A stretch of DNA of 64,000 nt from Vibrio sp. NTOU-M3 (lineage in GTDB: Bacteria; Pseudomonadota; Gammaproteobacteria; Enterobacterales; Vibrionaceae). Under the pieces are notes generated by a model. That model was given only the letters and a program-made list of their open reading frames with translations. It searched no databases and was not told where the DNA came from. Each line of letters opens with the position of its first letter. Positions within the stretch are counted from its first letter, which is position 1. The stretch spans positions 1,488,001-1,552,000 of the forward strand of contig NZ_CP162100.1 of NCBI RefSeq assembly GCF_040869035.1. The letters run 5' to 3'. Below are positions 44,143-53,530 of the stretch, one piece after another. A program made the translations under genes and the position numbers.

Positions 44143-46164
44143 TTATTTATTTGGCATCGGGAGAATGTCGAACAATCCGTCAAACTCATCCAATGTGTCA
44201 GCCAGTTTATCCAGCAGTGATATGTTGCCTTTTACACTGGCGCGACCAGACTCAAACAACGCTTCCAAGGTTGTTTCACCAAGCACAACTTTAGTGAAGT
44301 CCGTTTTGTTAATGACTAACTCAAAATCAACCTTTGGCAGCGTATCCACTTGGATATTCGCCATGTTCGCGTTCGATACTTCACCATAGTAATGCTCGTT
44401 CAAATCTGGGTGGTAGACACCAAAGTTAAAATCAAGTTGTGCAGCTTCTGCTTTTGGCGCATTTAAGCTAACAGCGATAAAATCCAAGAACATGCCTGTT
44501 GGTGTATTCGCGATCACATCGGCTGAAGCCAGTTTGATGGATGGCTGAATGTCACCGGTACGTAGCTCGACAGCCCCTTGTAAATAGCTATTGCGCCATG
44601 CCATTGTTTCGGATTGATAACCTTGTTGCTCAAAACTGTCAGCCAAAGCAAAACGGTATTTGATATTGCTAGGTGCACATTGCACTAAGTCATTAAACAG
44701 TTGTGATGCCTCTTGATATTCGCCCTTATTAAAATGCTCCATACCTGCGTTGTACAATGTATCTGTTCCTGCGGCGTTGACATAAACGCATGATTTTTCA
44801 GTGGTTTGAAGCGGGTTAGTATTAACCGGATTCATATCATGATAACCCAGGTACAGATTTACGACTGCGCGGGCATTGTGACTGTATGAACCGTGGTAGC
44901 CATTGGTATGCCACGTATCGATTTGAGATTGTGGTACAATTTTCTCAATCTCGCGCCCAACATCGTGGATGGTTACGCCATGATTGGCTAAGCGCATCGC
45001 TTGGTTATGAATAAAGCCATAGTTGTCTCGTTGTAACGTCATGTATTGGGAAATCTCGTTGATCTCAGTGCCAGCATCGTTCCAAACCGGGGCTGAATGG
45101 GCCGCGTGAATGTTGTCAACGAGTCCGCTATCGACAAAGCGCATTTTCAATTCGGTAAGATATTTCGTCCACACGAGAGCATCACGTACTTTTGCACCAC
45201 GGAAGGTATAGATGTTGTGCATGCCATCGTAGGTCAACTCAGCAGTATTGAGTGAACGGTATTCAGGTACGTAGAGCACAATCTCAGCGGGTGCTTCTGC
45301 CCCCGGCATGTTAATCGCGTGGAATTTGAGACCGTCGATTTCAAACATTTTCTCGCGGCTTTGAATCTCTTCTGTTGGTGCAACTAATGTTACTTCACCA
45401 CGAGATGTCCCAAGTCCAAGAGCATTATCTACGATACCTTTGGTGTTGTTATCCAATGTTGTTCCATATTGATAATTGGCGCGGCGGCCCATTGCGGTAC
45501 CAGCGATCACGTTTTCATCAGCGAGCTCTTTAATGAAGTCTTTTGGTGCGAGAATGGGGGCATCTTTAGCAAAATCACCAGATTCATATATCCCGCGAGA
45601 GCCTCCAAAGTGGTCTGCATGCATGTGGGAGTAGATCATGCCTGTAATTTTGTGTTCAACGTTGATCGCGGGTAAATGTTGTTTGGCAAACTCCCAAGAT
45701 GCGGCTGCAGCTTGACGAGACAATAATGGATCATGAATCACGTAGCCATTGTCAGTGCGATAGATTGTCATGTTTGAGAGATCCGCGCCACGAATTTGGT
45801 AAACACCATCGGCCACTTCATATAAACCACCGGCGGCATAATTCAACATGCCTTGACGCCAGATAGATGGGTTCACTGTAGCTGGCAAGTCTTCGACAGA
45901 CATGTCCGTCATGTATTCAAATCGGTTTTTAAGCTCTCCGGCTTCGTGGGTACCAAACTCGGCAATGAGGCCACGCGCAGTACGTTGGAATGCAGAAGTA
46001 TCCTCCCATGGCAGTATGCGTGCCACTGCGGCATTCGCTTGTTTTGTATGTGTAGAGGCGGGTTTTCCTTCATAAGTGTCAATGGATGCGTAATCGTTCG
46101 CAACGGCATTAAAGGACACAATGATTGCAAGTGACAAAACAGAAGGAACAAAACGAGTTTTCAT
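44143..46164 (-). CDS. SdsA-type alkylsulfatase (MBL-fold)
   Basis: Secreted or periplasmic sulfatase that hydrolyses primary alkyl sulfates such as SDS; 673 residues. ATG 46164 is preferred because it opens a signal peptide (FVPSVLSLAIIVSFNAVA) and has AGAGG upstream; a 19-codon extension is unlikely. The metallo-beta-lactamase core has the zinc motif MIYSHMHADHFGGSRG; the sulfatase-specific parts include RANYQYGTTLDNN and ELTYDGMHNIYTFRGAKVRD. A dimerisation domain follows, and an SCP2-like C-terminal domain (about 560-670, INKTDFTKVVLGETTLEALF). It is divergent from a LysR regulator, the usual arrangement for inducible alkylsulfatases. Confidence 0.94.
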   Translation of the reverse strand: MKTRFVPSVLSLAIIVSFNAVANDYASIDTYEGKPASTHTKQANAAVARILPWEDTSAFQRTARGLIAEFGTHEAGELKNRFEYMTDMSVEDLPATVNPSIWRQGMLNYAAGGLYEVADGVYQIRGADLSNMTIYRTDNGYVIHDPLLSRQAAAASWEFAKQHLPAINVEHKITGMIYSHMHADHFGGSRGIYESGDFAKDAPILAPKDFIKELADENVIAGTAMGRRANYQYGTTLDNNTKGIVDNALGLGTSRGEVTLVAPTEEIQSREKMFEIDGLKFHAINMPGAEAPAEIVLYVPEYRSLNTAELTYDGMHNIYTFRGAKVRDALVWTKYLTELKMRFVDSGLVDNIHAAHSAPVWNDAGTEINEISQYMTLQRDNYGFIHNQAMRLANHGVTIHDVGREIEKIVPQSQIDTWHTNGYHGSYSHNARAVVNLYLGYHDMNPVNTNPLQTTEKSCVYVNAAGTDTLYNAGMEHFNKGEYQEASQLFNDLVQCAPSNIKYRFALADSFEQQGYQSETMAWRNSYLQGAVELRTGDIQPSIKLASADVIANTPTGMFLDFIAVSLNAPKAEAAQLDFNFGVYHPDLNEHYYGEVSNANMANIQVDTLPKVDFELVINKTDFTKVVLGETTLEALFESGRASVKGNISLLDKLADTLDEFDGLFDILPMPNK

Positions 46165-46280
46165 ACGGAACCTCTTTGGCTTAGGTATTGGGTATGTGCT
46201 TAATGTAATCCGTTGACACATATCAATACATGCATGAAACTGTATTTAACACATCGCGATTTGTTATGTATGAGGAAGGC

Positions 46281-47180
46281 GTGCTCAACAATTTAGATTT
46301 AAATCTACTCAAAGTCTTTGTCGCTGTGTATCGACATCAGTCAATCACACTTGCAGCAGAACAGTTGGGACTAACTCAGCCAGGCGTCAGTGGGTTACTT
46401 AAGCGCCTGCAACAACAAGTAGGTAGCCAATTGTTTGTGCGGGCAGGGCGGGGAATTGCACCAACTCAACATGCACAGGAGCTCGTTCGCCACGTGGAAC
46501 CCGCTTTAGTTCAGATCAGCAATGCATTGGAAAGTCTTCAAGGTTTTTCAACTGAGTACCCAAGAAAGTTTGTGGTGTATACCTCTGAGCCCGTGATGTT
46601 GATGCTTTTGCCGAAAATAGAGGCAGATACGAGCCTAGGTAATGTCACGATTGAGTTACAGCCGACCCTCGCCAATGAAGAGATGCTGATCCAAGGCCTT
46701 AACCAACATCAAGCTGATCTGGCGGTCGAATTTGCCAGTTATTCAAACCCTTCGTTTTTTACTGAATCACTGTTTGAAGATGAGATTTGTGTGATTGCCC
46801 GAAAAGGCCATCCTAGAGTGACTAAGAGGCTATCTCAAGAGCAGTACTACAAAGAAAAGCACATTACGTTAAAGTTACGCAGAGAAGATGCTTACCTCGT
46901 TGATTACTTTACAAAAGAGCGTATTGAAGAGCGTGATGTAGCTGCTGAATGTACGTCGTTGCTGTCACAAATGTCGATGGTTTCAACCAGTGATTGTGTT
47001 GCGACAATGACCGCGAGCATCGCCAAGTTGTTTGCTGATAAATTGGATATCCAAGTTATGGATGTGCCATTTACCACCATTCCTATTCGCTACCTCTTAA
47101 TGGCTCATAATCGAGAGCGTAAAAGCCCATCGAATGTTTGGTTAAGAAATAAGATCAAATCTTATTTTGAAACTGATTAG
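46281..47180 (+). CDS. LysR-family regulator, divergent from alkylsulfatase
   Basis: Transcription factor of about 299 residues. I prefer the GTG at 46281 (protein begins LNNLDLNLLKVFVAVYRHQS) because GAGGAAGG lies just before it and the length matches the family; ATG codons at 46230 and 46266 would add 17 or 5 residues without a ribosome-binding site. The HTH is TLAAEQLGLTQPGVSGLLKR. The effector domain begins near PRKFVVYTSEPVMLMLLPKI. The divergent layout implies control of the sulfatase gene; the 100-bp gap contains no clearly palindromic operator that I can see. Confidence 0.88.
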   Translation: MLNNLDLNLLKVFVAVYRHQSITLAAEQLGLTQPGVSGLLKRLQQQVGSQLFVRAGRGIAPTQHAQELVRHVEPALVQISNALESLQGFSTEYPRKFVVYTSEPVMLMLLPKIEADTSLGNVTIELQPTLANEEMLIQGLNQHQADLAVEFASYSNPSFFTESLFEDEICVIARKGHPRVTKRLSQEQYYKEKHITLKLRREDAYLVDYFTKERIEERDVAAECTSLLSQMSMVSTSDCVATMTASIAKLFADKLDIQVMDVPFTTIPIRYLLMAHNRERKSPSNVWLRNKIKSYFETD

Positions 47181-47184
47181 TCTT

Positions 47185-47221
47185 AAACAAAGCGGTGATA
47201 AATCGTTTCACCGCTTTGTTT
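47185..47221. terminator. Bidirectional terminator
   Basis: AAACAAAGCGGTGA (47185-47198) and TCACCGCTTTGTTT (47208-47221) form a perfect 14-bp stem between the LysR gene and the convergent unknown gene. Confidence 0.9.
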
Positions 47222-47223
47222 AT

Positions 47224-47838
47224 TTAATATTCAACGGGGCGAAATCCGATGTATTGGCCTGCAATCTGCGTTTGTTTGGTAAATAGGACGCCATCGATGA
47301 TCAGTGAAGTGTGTTGACCAGTTCGGTTTGGTTCTTGGCTTAACGTAATGGTTTCAATTTGTGAAAATGTTATGTGGCTGACGTCGGCGGCGATGTTACT
47401 GTGGCTCAGTTTGGTCAGGGCTTCTGCTTTTGCTGCAGCAATAAGCGTTCTTAAAAATGCAAAGTTAGGAATATGGAGAAACTGTTCACTAAAATACGTG
47501 CATCCCTTTATTTGCATGTTGCTTGCAGGGCAGGCTGATACGTCAAGACCAGAGTTCATTGCGGCGTGATGCAGTTTTTTCGTAATAATGTCTTTCCATT
47601 GCAAGGAGTCTGATTTAACAATTATGGGCTTAGCGGGGCTTTCAAGATATTGATGAAGTGCGTCTTTTAACTTTTGTCGCTCACCAAGCAGTAATACACA
47701 TAACATTTTGGCGAGTGATTCTTTGTCATTAATATGGCTGAGCTGAAGCGTGTTTACAACGTTATAAACTAAAGGGTCATCATATCGCTGCGCGTTAACG
47801 AGTGTCTCAAATTGATGGTCAATGGCTTGCCTGTTCAC
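47224..47838 (-). CDS. Hypothetical protein
   Basis: A 204-residue protein starting with GTG; AGAGG lies ten bases upstream. No signal peptide, membrane helix or known motif. The N-terminal half is helical (DPLVYNVVNTLQLSHIN, KMLCVLLLGERQKLKDALHQ); the C-terminal half looks beta-rich (HITFSQIETITLSQEPN, HTSLIIDGVLFTKQTQIAGQ). Three cysteines (one near residue 47 and two in the middle) do not form a clear metal site. It stands alone between convergent and divergent genes. Function unknown. Confidence 0.7.
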   Translation of the reverse strand: MNRQAIDHQFETLVNAQRYDDPLVYNVVNTLQLSHINDKESLAKMLCVLLLGERQKLKDALHQYLESPAKPIIVKSDSLQWKDIITKKLHHAAMNSGLDVSACPASNMQIKGCTYFSEQFLHIPNFAFLRTLIAAAKAEALTKLSHSNIAADVSHITFSQIETITLSQEPNRTGQHTSLIIDGVLFTKQTQIAGQYIGFRPVEY

Positions 47839-48295
47839 AACTTAAACCTCTAAGGTGAGTTTTACTTTCCATATCCATTTAAAGAACTTCCTGTCAATAA
47901 TTGTGTTATTAAACCTATAATTAAAACTAAACTATCGCAATAGAAGCGATTGGTTCTAAAGTTAACGTTTTGTCAGAATTTCTTTTAAATGAGACAGTGC
48001 ATAAAAATGATGAATTATTTTATGATAATTTATTTATAGAAAGAATGTGCTTATTGTTTAAATACGAAAATTTGCAATGTAATATTGCGGATATTTAAAG
48101 CTAATATAAATAAGTTCTTTGGTTATTAGGTCAGACTAGATATATGGGATAACATATTTCACCATCGATTAAAAATATTAGTTCTATTTATATCAAAGGT
48201 GCTTATAAATGAATTTCTAATATGCTCATTATGTCAGGTTTAATTTAGCTTAAAGAATGGCTCGACTGAGCCATTCAAATGGGTAGTAAATAGTA
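47839..48295. other. AT-rich intergenic region
   Basis: About 457 bp, strongly AT-rich, between the promoter end of the unknown gene and the 3' end of the cfa-like gene. I see no open frame with a ribosome-binding site, no RNA gene and no strong hairpin. High AT content could favour H-NS binding, which is inference. Confidence 0.4.
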
Positions 48296-49441
48296 TTACA
48301 TTGAACGAACGGTCATTGGTTGTGGACGACCGATTTTAGTCAAAACCAATTGCCATACACTAAGATCCCTTGAGCGAAAAGCGCCAGCGCAGCTGAGTAA
48401 GTAGTACTTCCACATTCGGTAAAACTCTTCGTTGTAATCTCTTCTTAATTGATCCCACGACTTTTGAAAGTTTGCAAACCAGTGCACTAAAGTTTTGTCA
48501 TAGTCTTCGCCAAAGTTATGTACATCTTCAATGTTAAATAAGTTCTCTATAGCTTCTGATAACTGTTTCATTGAAGGGATCACACCATTTGGGAAAATAT
48601 ATTTAGAGATCCATGGATCGGAGGCATAGGTACTCTTTGGAGAGCCTATTGTGTGTAGCAGAAAGATGCCATTGTCTTTTAGAAAGCGGTCTGCACACTC
48701 AAAATATTCTGAGTAGTTTTGGGGGCCTACGTGTTCAACCATACCAATCGAAACAACGCGATCATATTTGTATGCAGGCTTAAATTCTCGGTAGTCTTTG
48801 ATGATGAAATTGGGTAGTACGTCATGTGCGATGGCGAGTTTAATTCCGAGTTTTTTCTGTTCTTGAGACAACGTTAACCCATCACATATAACACCGTATT
48901 TTGTAGATGCGTAGATCATAAAGCTTCCCCAACCACAACCAATATCTAATATGCGCATACCTGGTTTAAGGTCGAGTTTACGACAAATTAGATCGAGCTT
49001 GTGCTCTTGTGCTTCATCCAAAGAGCAAGCACGATTCCAGTATCCACACGTATAAGTCATTCGGCTATCAAGCATCTTGCGGTATAGCCGGTTACCTATA
49101 TCGTAGTGGTGGGGGACATCAAATTTGCATCGTTCAATGCTTTGAGGGTTCACCAGTGTTTTTATTTTTTCTTTCGCAGCCGACGATACGAATTTTAGTT
49201 TTTGTGAAAGCCCTAGTTCGCCTTCAATGTCGTACGCCAGAATTCGCTCAAAGAATTGATCTAGGCGAGAACAATCCCACATCTTAGCCATATATGCTTC
49301 ACCTAAACCAAGTGAGCCTGATGACATAACCATGCTATAGACCTGAGGGTTGTAGATTTGTATATCCCAGGGATTAGAGCCGTTAATGGTGATACCTGCA
49401 GAGGCGAGTACCTCTTTGAACATGTTTTCTAGCTTGCTCAT
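48296..49441 (-). CDS. cfa: Cyclopropane-fatty-acyl-phospholipid synthase
   Basis: S-adenosylmethionine-dependent enzyme of 381 residues that adds a methylene bridge to unsaturated acyl chains of membrane phospholipids. The N-terminal lipid-binding domain covers about 1-105. The catalytic core has FDVPHHYDIGNRLYRKMLDS, MTYTCGYWNRACSLDEAQEH, the SAM loop MRILDIGCGWGSFMIYAS, VVSIGMVEHVGPQNYSEYF and WISKYIFPNGVIPS. The length equals that of E. coli Cfa. It is a single gene here, not in a folE2/desaturase cluster. Induction in stationary phase or acid is typical of the family but not visible from this sequence. Confidence 0.95.
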   Translation of the reverse strand: MSKLENMFKEVLASAGITINGSNPWDIQIYNPQVYSMVMSSGSLGLGEAYMAKMWDCSRLDQFFERILAYDIEGELGLSQKLKFVSSAAKEKIKTLVNPQSIERCKFDVPHHYDIGNRLYRKMLDSRMTYTCGYWNRACSLDEAQEHKLDLICRKLDLKPGMRILDIGCGWGSFMIYASTKYGVICDGLTLSQEQKKLGIKLAIAHDVLPNFIIKDYREFKPAYKYDRVVSIGMVEHVGPQNYSEYFECADRFLKDNGIFLLHTIGSPKSTYASDPWISKYIFPNGVIPSMKQLSEAIENLFNIEDVHNFGEDYDKTLVHWFANFQKSWDQLRRDYNEEFYRMWKYYLLSCAGAFRSRDLSVWQLVLTKIGRPQPMTVRSM

Positions 49442-49617
49442 ACAATACCTATGTTATCGAAGATAAACGCAGCATCTTTGTCTATGAAGCCATACAAGGA
49501 GCTGCTCTGTAACACAGCTATATGCAGACGAAGACAAACTGTTGTGTCGGAGTAAGGAAGTATTCGGTGTATTTGAAGAGAGAGAAGTTTGGAGGCTGCT
49601 TGATTGAATGGACCCAT

Positions 49618-49782
49618 TCATAACAAGATTCCTATTACCAGTATGATAGATAGAATCACAACGATGGTAATTGTCAAACAAAGTAACTTATCCATGCCTC
49701 GACTAATCCAACCAAGATCTTCCAATATATCGTTTGGGAGATCGATGTTTATTTTTTCCACGTATTCATCAAGTTCTCTCAT
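49618..49782 (-). CDS. Possible small tail-anchored membrane protein
   Basis: A 54-residue frame starting MRELDEYVEKINIDLPNDIL with a C-terminal hydrophobic helix (LCLTITIVVILSIILVIGIL). The internal ATG at 49782 has AGG at a suitable distance; a longer frame from 49815 is less likely. The acidic head and terminal membrane anchor look like a real small membrane protein, but an overlapping plus-strand frame exists and I know no family, so the call is tentative. Confidence 0.45.
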   Translation of the reverse strand: MRELDEYVEKINIDLPNDILEDLGWISRGMDKLLCLTITIVVILSIILVIGILL

Positions 49783-49940
49783 TCCGTTTACCTGTTTATT
49801 TAACCTCAATATCAATAGATTATGCGTAAGCTTCGTTAAGTTAAATCAAATTATAATAAACAACTCGTTTATTATTTATTAACGATAAAGGAAAAAGACT
49901 ACGGTGTGTTTTGAGGCGGGATAGAATGAAGAAAAAATAA

Positions 49941-49972
49941 AAATACCTACGATATTCATCGTAGGTATTTTA
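49941..49972 (-). terminator. Terminator of the cyd operon
   Basis: AAATACCTACGAT (49941-49953) and ATCGTAGGTATTT (49958-49970) form a 13-bp stem; on the minus strand it is followed by TTATTTTTTC. About 35 bases after the cydX stop codon. Confidence 0.9.
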
Positions 49973-50004
49973 TGAATTTGGATTTTGTTATTAAATTTCG
50001 TGCA

Positions 50005-50088
50005 CTAGATTTGTTCAGTTATAAGGCCTCCAATTACACCTAAAGAACAAGCGAGCAATAAGCCGAGTACCCAACAGATGTACCACAT
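50005..50088 (-). CDS. cydX: CydX, small subunit of cytochrome bd oxidase
   Basis: Single-helix accessory subunit needed for stable cytochrome bd; 27 residues, below the size normally called by gene finders. I translated it from the ATG at 50088: MWYICWVLGLLLACSLGVIG followed by GLITEQI and TAG. This matches the CydX pattern (MWY, W, G, LLAC, G). A strong AGGAGG lies eight bases upstream and begins within the cydB stop codon (TAGGAGG). It is the last gene of the operon before a terminator. Confidence 0.93.
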   Translation of the reverse strand: MWYICWVLGLLLACSLGVIGGLITEQI

Positions 50089-50096
50089 GTTACCTC

Positions 50097-51233
50097 CTAG
50101 TATAGGGATGAACTGTTATTGCGAATAAAGTCACTGTCTAATCGCCCAAACATTTTGTAATAACACCATGTGGTATAACTCAAAATCACAGGAACGACGA
50201 TGACTGCAATGATAGAAATAATACTTAATGTTTTCTTGCTCGATGTTGCATCCCATATCGTTAAGCTGTGAGATGGATTAATACTCGATGGCATAATGAT
50301 AGGAAAAAGTGCAATGCCAGCTGTAAGAATAATAGAGGCGATTGCTATGCTGGACATGGTAAATGCGGTAATGGTTCGATGTGAAACAGTTGCCCAAAAA
50401 CACAAGAAGAAACACATAATTCCCATAAAAGGGATTGCCCATAGTTGTGGCATATCACTGAAATTATGTAGTAAACCGCAAGCTATTTCCCCAAGCTGTT
50501 TGTTGAGAGGATTTGAGACCGCATTAGTTAAAACAGGACTAATAAAAAAATAACCTGGATGTTTTGCAGCCATTAGGCCGCCAAACATAAATGCGATCAT
50601 AGTGAAACTAGCGCCCCACAATGTTAGATTTTTTGCTCGATTGAAGAGTTGATTTCGGGTTTTTAGCTGAAGAAATGCCGCGCCTTGGGTTATCGTCATT
50701 CCTAAGCTGATAAATCCGCACAACAAAGGAAATGGTGTCAGCAAGTCAAAGAATCCACCTTGATAATCAATCACTAATAGATCATTGAGTGTGAAGGGGA
50801 CACCAATCAATAAATTACCAAACCCTACGCCAAAAATGATAGGGGGGACAATACCACTAATGAAGATAGCAATGTCACATGCCTTTCGCCATGTCGGGCT
50901 GTCAATTTTTGCACGGTAATCCATTCCCAATGGACGCAACCATAAAGCAGCAAGTACGACGATCATTGCCAAATAAAAACCCGAAAACGCAACAGCATAA
51001 ACGAGAGGCCAAATAGCAAAGATTGCCCCACCTGCGGTGATTAACCAGACTTGATTGCCATCCCAGTGAGGAGCGATTGAATTGATCATGACGCGGCGAT
51101 CAAGTTCTTGTTTGCCAATGATAGGAAGCAGTGCTGCGACTCCCATGTCAAACCCGTCGGTAATTGCAAATCCGATCAGCAGTATTCCAATCACAACCCA
51201 CGTAAACAAGCGTAGAGTTTCGTAGTCGAACAT
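50097..51233 (-). CDS. cydB: Cytochrome bd ubiquinol oxidase subunit II
   Basis: Inner-membrane subunit of the bd-type quinol:oxygen oxidoreductase, 378 residues, E. coli CydB length. Family segments: FTWVVIGILLIGFAITDGFD, MGVAALLPIIGKQELDRRVM, GNQVWLITAGGAIFAIWPLV, YRAKIDSPTWRKACDIAIF and SYTTWCYYKMFGRLD. The start has GGTGAG upstream. It lies nine bases after cydA and eight bases before cydX. Confidence 0.96.
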   Translation of the reverse strand: MFDYETLRLFTWVVIGILLIGFAITDGFDMGVAALLPIIGKQELDRRVMINSIAPHWDGNQVWLITAGGAIFAIWPLVYAVAFSGFYLAMIVVLAALWLRPLGMDYRAKIDSPTWRKACDIAIFISGIVPPIIFGVGFGNLLIGVPFTLNDLLVIDYQGGFFDLLTPFPLLCGFISLGMTITQGAAFLQLKTRNQLFNRAKNLTLWGASFTMIAFMFGGLMAAKHPGYFFISPVLTNAVSNPLNKQLGEIACGLLHNFSDMPQLWAIPFMGIMCFFLCFWATVSHRTITAFTMSSIAIASIILTAGIALFPIIMPSSINPSHSLTIWDATSSKKTLSIISIIAVIVVPVILSYTTWCYYKMFGRLDSDFIRNNSSSLY

Positions 51234-51242
51234 AATCTCACC

Positions 51243-52823
51243 TTAACTAAGTGGCTTAAATGTATTTGATGATGAATGAGCATTCTCGAAGTGATAGCGG
51301 CCAGTTTTTAGAACGCTAGGTCCAATTTTGGCAAACCGAACCATCAAATATATTTCGATAATCAAAAACGCAGAATATAAGAAGAAAATAACCCCGAGAG
51401 AAATCCAGATATCGCTTGGAGCGAGGTTAGATACCGCCATATTAACGGGCAGCACCTCTGCAATTGCCCAAGGTTGGCGCCCATATTCTGCGACAAACCA
51501 ACCAGCTTCGCAGGCAATGAATGGAAGGGGAATAGACCAAAGACAAGCTCGAAGCAACCATGGAGTAGCGCCCAATTTTTTTCGACAAAGCTGAATGAAT
51601 GACAAACCAATGATGGCAAACATAATACCCCCACACACGACCATGATCCTAAAGCTCCAAAATAAGGGAGCTACGCGCGGAATCGTGTCTTGTGCAGCTT
51701 GTTGGATTTGACTTTCAGTAGCATCAATCACCTTATCAGTATACTTCTTAACAAGTAGACCATAACCTAGGTCTTTCTTAAGGTTTTCAAATCGAGCGAT
51801 GTTCTCTGCAGTGTCGTCTCCGGTTCTCAGTTTCTCTAATAACTCATAAGCTTTTATACCATTGCGAATTCGATTTTCACTTTGCGCCATTAAGTCCTTT
51901 AACCCAACCACAGGTTCATCAAAAGATCGCGTAGCAATAAGGCCCATGAGGTAAGGGATTTTTATCGCGTAATCCGTTTCCATGGTGGTTTGATTCGGAA
52001 GACCAAACAATGTAAATGCAGCTGGCGGGGTTTCTGTTTGCCATTCAGATTCAATTGCAGCGAGTTTAACTTGTTGAACATCTCCGAGTGTGTAACCTGA
52101 TTCGTCACCTAATACTAATGTTGAGGTAATCGCCGCCAAGCCAAATGCACTTGCAATAGCAAAAGAACGAAGTGCAAATGGAAAATCTCGTCCTTTTAAT
52201 AAGTAATAGGCACTAATTCCCATCACGAATAGAGCACCGGTGGTATAACCTGCAGCGACGGTATGTACAAACTTAACTTGTGTTACAGGGTTAAATACAA
52301 CGTCAGCGAAGTTGATCATCTCCATTCGCATGGTTTGATAATTAAATTCGGCACCAACCGGGTTTTGCATCCATCCGTTTGCCATAAGAATCCAAAGTCC
52401 GGAGAAGTTAGAACCGAGTGCTGTGAGCCATGTTATAGAAAGGTGCTGCCTTTTAGAGAGACGATCCCAACCGAAGAAAAACAGCCCGACTAGTGTAGAT
52501 TCTAAGAAAAATGCCATCAAAGCTTCGATGGCAAGTGGGGCACCAAAAATGTCGCCCACGTAATGAGAATAGTAGGCCCAGTTTGTACCAAACTGGAACT
52601 CCATTGTAATACCTGTCGCAACACCAATGGCGAAGTTAATACCAAATAATTTTCCCCAAAACTTTGTCATGTCTTTATAGATTGTTTTACCTGTAATGAC
52701 ATAGAGCGTTTCCATTGTGGCGAGTAGAAAGGACAAACCAATCGTCAATGGAACGAAAATAAAGTGATAGAGTGCAGTACTAGCAAATTGAAACCGAGAT
52801 AGCTCAATAATGTCTGTGAACAC
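51243..52823 (-). CDS. cydA: Cytochrome bd ubiquinol oxidase subunit I
   Basis: Haem-carrying subunit of cytochrome bd, 526 residues with a GTG start behind AAGGAG. Haem ligands are present: H20 ([20 protein letters not shown]), the His in [20 protein letters not shown] (about 186), and Met in [12 protein letters not shown] (about 395). The quinol-binding Q loop (about 255-385) is long, as in E. coli bd-I, and the GRQPW motif follows (EYGRQPWAI). The enzyme gives oxygen scavenging and protection from sulfide, nitric oxide and copper. It follows the MNIO cluster on the same strand with an 89-bp gap. Confidence 0.96.
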   Translation of the reverse strand: MFTDIIELSRFQFASTALYHFIFVPLTIGLSFLLATMETLYVITGKTIYKDMTKFWGKLFGINFAIGVATGITMEFQFGTNWAYYSHYVGDIFGAPLAIEALMAFFLESTLVGLFFFGWDRLSKRQHLSITWLTALGSNFSGLWILMANGWMQNPVGAEFNYQTMRMEMINFADVVFNPVTQVKFVHTVAAGYTTGALFVMGISAYYLLKGRDFPFALRSFAIASAFGLAAITSTLVLGDESGYTLGDVQQVKLAAIESEWQTETPPAAFTLFGLPNQTTMETDYAIKIPYLMGLIATRSFDEPVVGLKDLMAQSENRIRNGIKAYELLEKLRTGDDTAENIARFENLKKDLGYGLLVKKYTDKVIDATESQIQQAAQDTIPRVAPLFWSFRIMVVCGGIMFAIIGLSFIQLCRKKLGATPWLLRACLWSIPLPFIACEAGWFVAEYGRQPWAIAEVLPVNMAVSNLAPSDIWISLGVIFFLYSAFLIIEIYLMVRFAKIGPSVLKTGRYHFENAHSSSNTFKPLS

Positions 52824-52912
52824 AACAACTCCTTCCGTCGTCGAATGCAGAATAAATTAGAAAACAATAAACGCTGGGTATGTATGCGTTAAGGTGATGT
52901 TTTGGTTATTTG

Positions 52913-53527
52913 TTAAGATGAAAATGTGTTTTTAAAACACGCTTTTTTCAACCAATAATCTAAGCTGACATAACGGCCACCACCGTATATAAACAAGACC
53001 AGTAACATGACGAAATAAGTGGCAGCAAATTCCATCCCGTTGTTTAGCATGACGGGGTCGCCAAGCTCGGTGATGTAGTTATATCGTCCCGGAAAATTGA
53101 CCGATAGCCACTCAATGAAACCATTAAGACGAATTGTGGCTTCCATACTGCTTGTAGCGATGGCATCCCAACCATGCTTCCAGTGAACCATCGCGCTTGC
53201 GACACTCATCAGAAAGATCATCGGGATAGACATAATTCTTGTAAACAACCCCAGTGCGATACAAATACAACCAAGAACTTCCGTTCCTGCTGCAAGAAAG
53301 GCGAGCAATTCAGGAAAGGGCAGATTTAACCCTCCATCAGCGCTGGATGCGCCAAACCAAGCTACCGTACCGGAAAATCCCAGTACTTTTGAACGAGCCC
53401 CAACAAATATCACCGGAATGAGATAAAGACGAATCGCGAGCAATACGAGAAAATCGTATTCTTTACATTTTTCGACCAGTGCGTTGTACCGATTCATCGT
53501 AAACGCACCAAAAGCTGACTTAATCAT
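52913..53527 (-). CDS. DoxX-family membrane protein of the MNIO cluster
   Basis: Inner-membrane protein of 204 residues with a four-helix DoxX/DoxD-type core (LVLLAIRLYLIPVIFVGARS, LLAFLAAGTEVLGCICIALG, IMSIPMIFLMSVASAMVHWK, FAATYFVMLLVLFIYGGGRY). A DoxX protein is a frequent partner of DUF692-DUF2063 operons (HvfABC/bufferin type). It may help with redox or membrane handling of the modified peptide, which is inference. The gene follows the DUF2063 gene after three bases; start near SAFGAFTMNRYNALVEK, with an internal ATG also possible. Confidence 0.9.
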   Translation of the reverse strand: MIKSAFGAFTMNRYNALVEKCKEYDFLVLLAIRLYLIPVIFVGARSKVLGFSGTVAWFGASSADGGLNLPFPELLAFLAAGTEVLGCICIALGLFTRIMSIPMIFLMSVASAMVHWKHGWDAIATSSMEATIRLNGFIEWLSVNFPGRYNYITELGDPVMLNNGMEFAATYFVMLLVLFIYGGGRYVSLDYWLKKACFKNTFSS

Positions 53528-53530
53528 AAA

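Noticed and set aside
45469..46134. Plus-strand frames inside the sulfatase gene
   Set aside because: Antisense to conserved zinc-site and signal-peptide coding; no supporting features.
46164..46280. Palindrome search for a LysR operator between sulfatase and its regulator
   Set aside because: Only imperfect matches such as TGT-N9-ACA were seen; not strong enough to annotate.
49604..49882. 92-codon plus-strand frame downstream of cfa
   Set aside because: Composition is typical of AT-rich non-coding DNA (Asn/Ile-rich tail); the opposite-strand frame with a tail anchor and ribosome-binding site is the better candidate.
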